Of a stretch of 18,698 nucleotides of DNA, positions 15,261-18,698 are shown in pieces. How positions within the stretch are numbered: position 1 is the stretch's first letter; each line of letters begins with the position of its first letter. The position numbers and the translations under genes are program-made. Below the pieces are notes generated by a model, which was not told the DNA's origin, made no database searches, and saw only the letters and a list, made by a program, of their open reading frames with translations. This DNA comes from Flavobacteriaceae bacterium UBA1115. Its GTDB lineage: Bacteria > Bacteroidota > Bacteroidia > Flavobacteriales > Flavobacteriaceae. The stretch lies in NCBI GenBank assembly GCA_002313325.1, contig DCBE01000037.1, positions 2,033-20,730 on the forward strand, written 5' to 3'.

Positions 15261-15871
15261 GAAAAATCTTCAAGTAAAAGTAAGTACACTTCCTTAACAC
15301 TACTGCCATAGTTCATGTAGTTTTCGTCGCTCATCACGTCTGTTTTAAATTGCTTTATTGAGGTGATATTTAACGGAATATTGTCGGCATAGCGATGTTT
15401 GATACTTTTCAAACCTTCAGAAACGGTTTTCGAAAACTGCCTTGTGCCAGCAAGAATCAATAATGTTTCAGGCAAATCTACTAATTTGTTGGAACCCAAT
15501 TGACGTTCGCAGACCACAATACTTCCATCGTGAGCTACTAAAGATTCGCAGCTGCAAAGCATGACCTTTGCGTTGAGATTAGTTTTAGTAAGTGTAATGA
15601 CAGCGTCTATTTTTTTTGCTAGAACAGGCTCTAAACAAAACAACTCTCGTATTTCGGTGGGGTATTCATTTACGATAGAAATATAGGCATCTTTTGCATC
15701 TTGTAAATTTTCACAATAGACAAACTTCCCCCCACAAGCCGTGAACTTTTTTGCAAATGTTTGTTCGATTGGAAGTTCTTTGGGTGGCATGTGTGGCCCC
15801 CGTTCTTCCTCAATGACCTTTCCTTTGGGAGCCGTTTTTTTTCCAAAAATATTTGACCAGAACTTACTCAC
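15257..15871 (-). CDS. LUD domain-containing protein (LutB/LutC-like fold, function unknown)
   Basis: A 204-residue protein with a basic, low-complexity N-terminus (about 1-30) and then a LUD domain of the kind found in lactate-utilisation proteins LutB and LutC. The recognisable parts are CESLVAHDGSIVVCERQ (108-124, matching the AETGSI-like core of LUD), LPETLLILAGTRQ (133-145) and the closing SSVKEVYLLLLED (190-202). There is no iron-sulfur ferredoxin part as in LutB, and no LutA or lactate genes are near. Its place between ftsH and cdsA appears conserved in Bacteroidota, hinting at an envelope or stress role that is unproven. The start is GTG 15871; no ATG lies close in frame. A TACCTTTG box within a palindrome precedes it, and the stop overlaps cdsA by 4 bases. 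Confidence 0.82.
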   Translation of the reverse strand: MSKFWSNIFGKKTAPKGKVIEEERGPHMPPKELPIEQTFAKKFTACGGKFVYCENLQDAKDAYISIVNEYPTEIRELFCLEPVLAKKIDAVITLTKTNLNAKVMLCSCESLVAHDGSIVVCERQLGSNKLVDLPETLLILAGTRQFSKTVSEGLKSIKHRYADNIPLNITSIKQFKTDVMSDENYMNYGSSVKEVYLLLLEDFS

Positions 15872-15880
15872 GCATTAGGG

Positions 15881-15900
15881 TTGTTACACAAAGGTAACAA
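15881..15900. repeat. Perfect 7-bp inverted repeat over the LUD-gene promoter
   Basis: TTGTTAC and GTAACAA flank a 6-base centre in the 37-base gap between ftsH and the LUD gene. The minus-strand -7 box TACCTTTG lies inside the repeat. No T-run follows, so a rho-independent terminator is unlikely. It may be an operator, an mRNA hairpin, or chance. Confidence 0.5.
15889..15896 (-). promoter_or_regulatory. -7 promoter element for the LUD-cdsA-psd genes
   Basis: The minus strand reads TACCTTTG, an exact TAnnTTTG match. Transcription would begin near 15885, 14 bases before the GTG start. It would allow cdsA and psd to be expressed apart from rsfS-ftsH. No -33 element is visible. Confidence 0.5.
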
Positions 15901-15908
15901 ATCGTGAA

Positions 15909-17945
15909 TTAGTTGGCATCATTTGTTTTTGTTGAATCTTTAGCCTTGGCTGTTTTTACGGTCTTTTTAGACGCTGCTTTTGGCTTGGCCGCTACTTTTA
16001 GCTTGGTTGCAGCTTTTGGTACTTCAGGCACTTGTTTTTCAAAGGGTCGCTTGCCAAAAATACGCTCCAGATCGTCCTTAAAAATGACTTCTTTATCCAG
16101 CAGGTACTCTGCAAGTTCTGTTAGCTTGTTTTTGTGTTTTTTAAGTAGTTGTATGGCCCGATTGTATTCTTTTTCAACAATTTCAGAAATCTCCGAGTCA
16201 ATTATTTTAGCTGTTTCTTCCGAATACGGCTTGGTAAAGCCATACTCGCTATCGCTAGTTTGATAATAGGTAATGTTCCCAATCTTATTGTTTAAACCGT
16301 AAATCGTTACCATGGCTCTGGCCTGTTGGGTTACTTTTACCAAGTCGCTTAATGCACCTGTTGAAATTTTATCAAATATGATATTTTCAGCGGCCCTGCC
16401 ACCAAGGGTTGCACACATTTCATCTAACATTTGTTCTGTGCGAACTATTTGTCTTTCTTCGGGCAAATACCAAGCCGCTCCTAAGGATTGTCCTCTGGGC
16501 ACAATAGTAACCTTAACAAGTGGTGCAGCGTGTTCGAGCATCCAACTAACGGTAGCGTGACCTGCTTCGTGAAAAGCGATAGTCTTCTTTTCTTCTGGCG
16601 TGATAATTTTACTTTTCTTTTCAAGTCCGCCAACAATACGATCTACAGCATCCAAGAAATCTTGACGCCCTACTTTTTTCTTGTTTTTTCTGGCCGCAAT
16701 CAATGCCGACTCATTACATGCGTTGGCAATGTCGGCTCCAGAAAAGCCCGGGGTTTGTTTGGCTAAAAAATCAATATCTAGTTTGGTATCTGCCTTCAAT
16801 GGCTTTAGGTGTACTTTAAAAATTTCTTTACGTTCATTTAAATCGGGAAGGTCAACATAAATCTGTCGATCAAATCGTCCCGCACGCATTAATGCCTTGT
16901 CTAATACATCGGCACGGTTGGTGGCGGCAATAACAATCACATTAGTGTTGGTGCCAAAGCCGTCCATTTCGGTAAGTAGCTGGTTGAGCGTATTTTCACG
17001 TTCATCATTCGAACCCGTAATGTTATTTTTCCCTCTTGCGCGTCCAATAGCATCAATTTCATCAATAAATATGATGGCTGGTGATTTGTCTTTTGCTTGC
17101 TTAAATAAATCACGCACACGCGACGCACCTACGCCCACAAACATTTCAACAAAATCAGAGCCAGACAACGAAAAGAAAGGTACTTTGGCCTCGCCTGCAA
17201 CAGCCTTGGCCAGTAAGGTTTTTCCAGTGCCAGGTGGTCCTACCAATAAGGCACCTTTCGGGATTTTCCCACCCAAAACGGTATACTTGGATGGGTTTTT
17301 TAGAAAATCTACAATCTCTTGAACTTCTTCTTTGGCACCTTCTAAGCCTGCAACGTCTTTAAATGTTATTTTGACATCTGTTTTTTCATCAAATAGTTTG
17401 GCTTTAGATTTGCCAATATTGAATATTTGTGCGCCACCGCCTCCAGCACCGCCTCCAGACATGCGTCGCACGATAAACAACCACACGGCAATGATTAGTA
17501 TAAGTGGTAAAAAGCCAAGTAATACATCCAGCCAACGGCTTTCAACCGTTTCAAATTCATAAGTAAAGGAAATGCCTTTTTCTTCAGCGGCTTCCAACTT
17601 CTTTTGGAATAGCTCAAGGTTACCTACCTCAAATTGGTAGTGCGGACCACTGCTGTTTTTTCGACCCAGTAAGTCCTTTTTAGTGGCCTTACTGTGTTTA
17701 GTTTCTGTAAGTGCAGTTTCCGTTATGGTCACTTGTGCGGTCTTTTTATTGACAACAATAACCTTGCTTACTTCGCCATTGTTGAGGTAGTTTTCAAAGG
17801 TTGAGATATTAATTTTTTGGTCGTTAGACATACTGTTGCTGCCGCCAAAAAATGACATACCAATAAAGAAAATTATGATACTCGCATAAAGCCAGTAGGA
17901 ATTTATGGCTGATTTTTTAGGTGGTGTTTTTTCTTTTTTGGCCAT
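15909..17945 (-). CDS. ftsH: ATP-dependent zinc metalloprotease FtsH
   Basis: Membrane-anchored AAA+ protease that degrades damaged membrane proteins and regulatory substrates. Order of parts in 678 residues: first TM helix at about 15-34, periplasmic domain to about 137, second TM helix at about 138-160, Gly-rich linker GGGAGGGGAQ, Walker A GPPGTGKT (236-243), Walker B IIFIDEIDA (291-299), second region of homology with RAGRFDR (354-360), zinc site HEAGH (459-463), and a third ligand likely D534 in STGALSDL. The last 35 or so residues form a Lys/Ala/Thr-rich tail without recognisable fold. The periplasmic part is long, as usual in Bacteroidota. ATG 17945 lies 3 bases after rsfS. In E. coli FtsH controls LpxC and thus lipid A; whether that applies here is unknown. 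Confidence 0.97.
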   Translation of the reverse strand: MAKKEKTPPKKSAINSYWLYASIIIFFIGMSFFGGSNSMSNDQKINISTFENYLNNGEVSKVIVVNKKTAQVTITETALTETKHSKATKKDLLGRKNSSGPHYQFEVGNLELFQKKLEAAEEKGISFTYEFETVESRWLDVLLGFLPLILIIAVWLFIVRRMSGGGAGGGGAQIFNIGKSKAKLFDEKTDVKITFKDVAGLEGAKEEVQEIVDFLKNPSKYTVLGGKIPKGALLVGPPGTGKTLLAKAVAGEAKVPFFSLSGSDFVEMFVGVGASRVRDLFKQAKDKSPAIIFIDEIDAIGRARGKNNITGSNDERENTLNQLLTEMDGFGTNTNVIVIAATNRADVLDKALMRAGRFDRQIYVDLPDLNERKEIFKVHLKPLKADTKLDIDFLAKQTPGFSGADIANACNESALIAARKNKKKVGRQDFLDAVDRIVGGLEKKSKIITPEEKKTIAFHEAGHATVSWMLEHAAPLVKVTIVPRGQSLGAAWYLPEERQIVRTEQMLDEMCATLGGRAAENIIFDKISTGALSDLVKVTQQARAMVTIYGLNNKIGNITYYQTSDSEYGFTKPYSEETAKIIDSEISEIVEKEYNRAIQLLKKHKNKLTELAEYLLDKEVIFKDDLERIFGKRPFEKQVPEVPKAATKLKVAAKPKAASKKTVKTAKAKDSTKTNDAN

Positions 17946-17948
17946 TTT

Positions 17949-18317
17949 TTAGTATTTTGACTCTATTAGCGTTTGCTTGGCATCGCCCCAAAGCGACTCA
18001 ATGTCGTAGTGAGAACGTGTTTGTTTTTGAAAAATATGCACAACAATATCCACAAAATCCATCAATATCCATTCATTTGTCTCAAGCCCCTCAACATGCC
18101 ATGGCTTTTCCTGAATGGCTTTGCTTACCAGTTTTTGAACGGCTCCAGAAATGGCACGAACTTGTGTATTGGAGTTGCCTGAACATAATACAAAATACTT
18201 GCATACGTTGTTTTCTATTTCACGTAAATCTAGAACGTTGATGTCCTCTCCTTTTACCTCTTCAATTCCTTCAATTATGTGAGTAAGAAGCGTATCCGTA
18301 TTTTTTTTCTTTGTCAT
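17949..18317 (-). CDS. rsfS: Ribosome silencing factor
   Basis: A 122-residue RsfS/RsfA (Iojap, DUF143) protein that binds L14 on the large subunit and blocks joining with the small subunit during starvation. Family blocks present are INVLDLREI (26-34), YFVLCSGNSNTQV (41-53), PWHVEGLETNEWILMDF (73-89), VVHIF (92-96) and HYDIESLWGDA (104-114). Length is normal. ATG 18317 is followed by a Lys-rich N-terminus containing an 8-A run. It is first in the run rsfS-ftsH-(LUD-cdsA-psd), and its promoter faces that of birA across a 68-base gap. Confidence 0.96.
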   Translation of the reverse strand: MTKKKNTDTLLTHIIEGIEEVKGEDINVLDLREIENNVCKYFVLCSGNSNTQVRAISGAVQKLVSKAIQEKPWHVEGLETNEWILMDFVDIVVHIFQKQTRSHYDIESLWGDAKQTLIESKY

Positions 18318-18348
18318 GCAATACTTGTCTGTGTAAATGTAATTGTTA

Positions 18349-18382
18349 TTTGCAAAATTACTTTACAAAACGCATACTTTTG
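18349..18382 (+). promoter_or_regulatory. Promoter of birA (TTTG and TACTTTTG)
   Basis: TTTG at 18349-18352 and TACTTTTG at 18375-18382, separated by 22 bases, fit the Bacteroidota -33/-7 consensus. Transcription starting 4 bases after the -7 box would fall on the A of the birA ATG at 18386, giving a leaderless mRNA. It is the only promoter here with a fair -33 match. Confidence 0.6.
18353..18360 (-). promoter_or_regulatory. -7 promoter element for rsfS-ftsH
   Basis: The minus strand reads TAATTTTG, an exact TAnnTTTG match. Transcription would start near 18349, leaving a leader of about 32 bases before the rsfS ATG. The box overlaps the spacer of the opposing birA promoter, so the two polymerases cannot bind at once. 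Confidence 0.5.
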
Positions 18383-18385
18383 TAT

Positions 18386-18698
18386 ATGCTAATAATCAAA
18401 CTTAGTGCCACCCGCTCCACCAACAACTTTTTAAAGCAGTGGGTTCAGCAAAGCAAAGCACATGAAAGCATAGCGGTTTGGGCGGAACACCAAACCGAAG
18501 GCCGCGGAAGGATGGGAACAAAATGGCTTTCAGAAGCTAATTTAAACCTGACGGGCTCAGTCTATGCAGGTAATACAGCCCGTCATCAAAACAACACATT
18601 TAACCTAAACAAACAAGTGTGCCTGGCCATTGTGGAAACCCTTGCACCGCTAAAAATTCCTGAATTGCGCATCAAGTGGCCAAACGACATTTTGTCAG
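18386..18698 (+). CDS. birA: Biotin--[acetyl-CoA-carboxylase] ligase, N-terminal part
   Basis: The first 104 residues of biotin protein ligase; the frame runs off the window end. It attaches biotin to the carrier protein of acetyl-CoA carboxylase and similar enzymes. Visible motifs are the STNN start of the catalytic core (residues 11-14), the biotinyl-AMP loop in QTEGRGRMGTKW, and KWPNDIL near the end of the fragment. The protein begins directly with the catalytic domain, so it is a group I ligase without the DNA-binding helix-turn-helix that makes E. coli BirA a repressor. ATG 18386 is three bases after the -7 box. It does not appear among the supplied frames but the translation is unmistakable. 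Confidence 0.92.
   Translation, partial: MLIIKLSATRSTNNFLKQWVQQSKAHESIAVWAEHQTEGRGRMGTKWLSEANLNLTGSVYAGNTARHQNNTFNLNKQVCLAIVETLAPLKIPELRIKWPNDILS

Overview
The window reads as a core chromosomal segment of a Bacteroidota bacterium, most likely of the Flavobacteriales or a close relative. The evidence is the gene set and neighbour order (rsfS-ftsH-LUD-cdsA-psd with birA divergent, and a zinc-ribbon-like protein next to Nif3), and eight exact copies of the Bacteroidota -7 promoter motif TAnnTTTG, each pointing at a gene. lpxK and murB show a Gram-negative envelope with lipid A and peptidoglycan. The region is about 97% coding, with no RNA genes, mobile elements, CRISPR arrays or long repeats, and no gene-free stretch over about 110 bases.

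Layout. 1-2638 (+): the 3' end of glmS (amino-sugar supply for the envelope) and aacS (acetoacetyl-CoA synthetase). 2631-4511 (-): nif3-like gene followed by a coiled-coil protein whose zinc ribbon has lost its cysteines. 4545-5549 (+): lpxK. 5550-10682 (-): a run of closely spaced genes read aminotransferase, murB, a 69-residue four-cysteine membrane protein, an ECF sigma factor, an Nramp-like transporter without the canonical metal motifs, and lipA. 10733-11119 (-): a secreted DUF1573 protein. 11229-13847 (+): valS. 13844-18317 (-): rsfS, ftsH, a LUD-domain protein, cdsA and psd. 18386-end (+): the 5' part of birA.

Themes. Several genes serve the envelope (glmS, lpxK, murB, cdsA, psd), and others serve translation or protein quality control (valS, rsfS, ftsH) or cofactors (lipA, birA). 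The three convergent junctions have no gap or overlap by a few bases, while the divergent junctions hold face-to-face promoters, some so near the start codon that almost leaderless mRNAs are expected.

I did not find a clearly new multi-gene system. The most interesting parts are the sigma factor/Nramp-like transporter/four-Cys membrane protein cluster, the cysteine-free zinc-ribbon protein, the orphan LUD protein with a palindrome over its promoter, and the leaderless promoter architecture.
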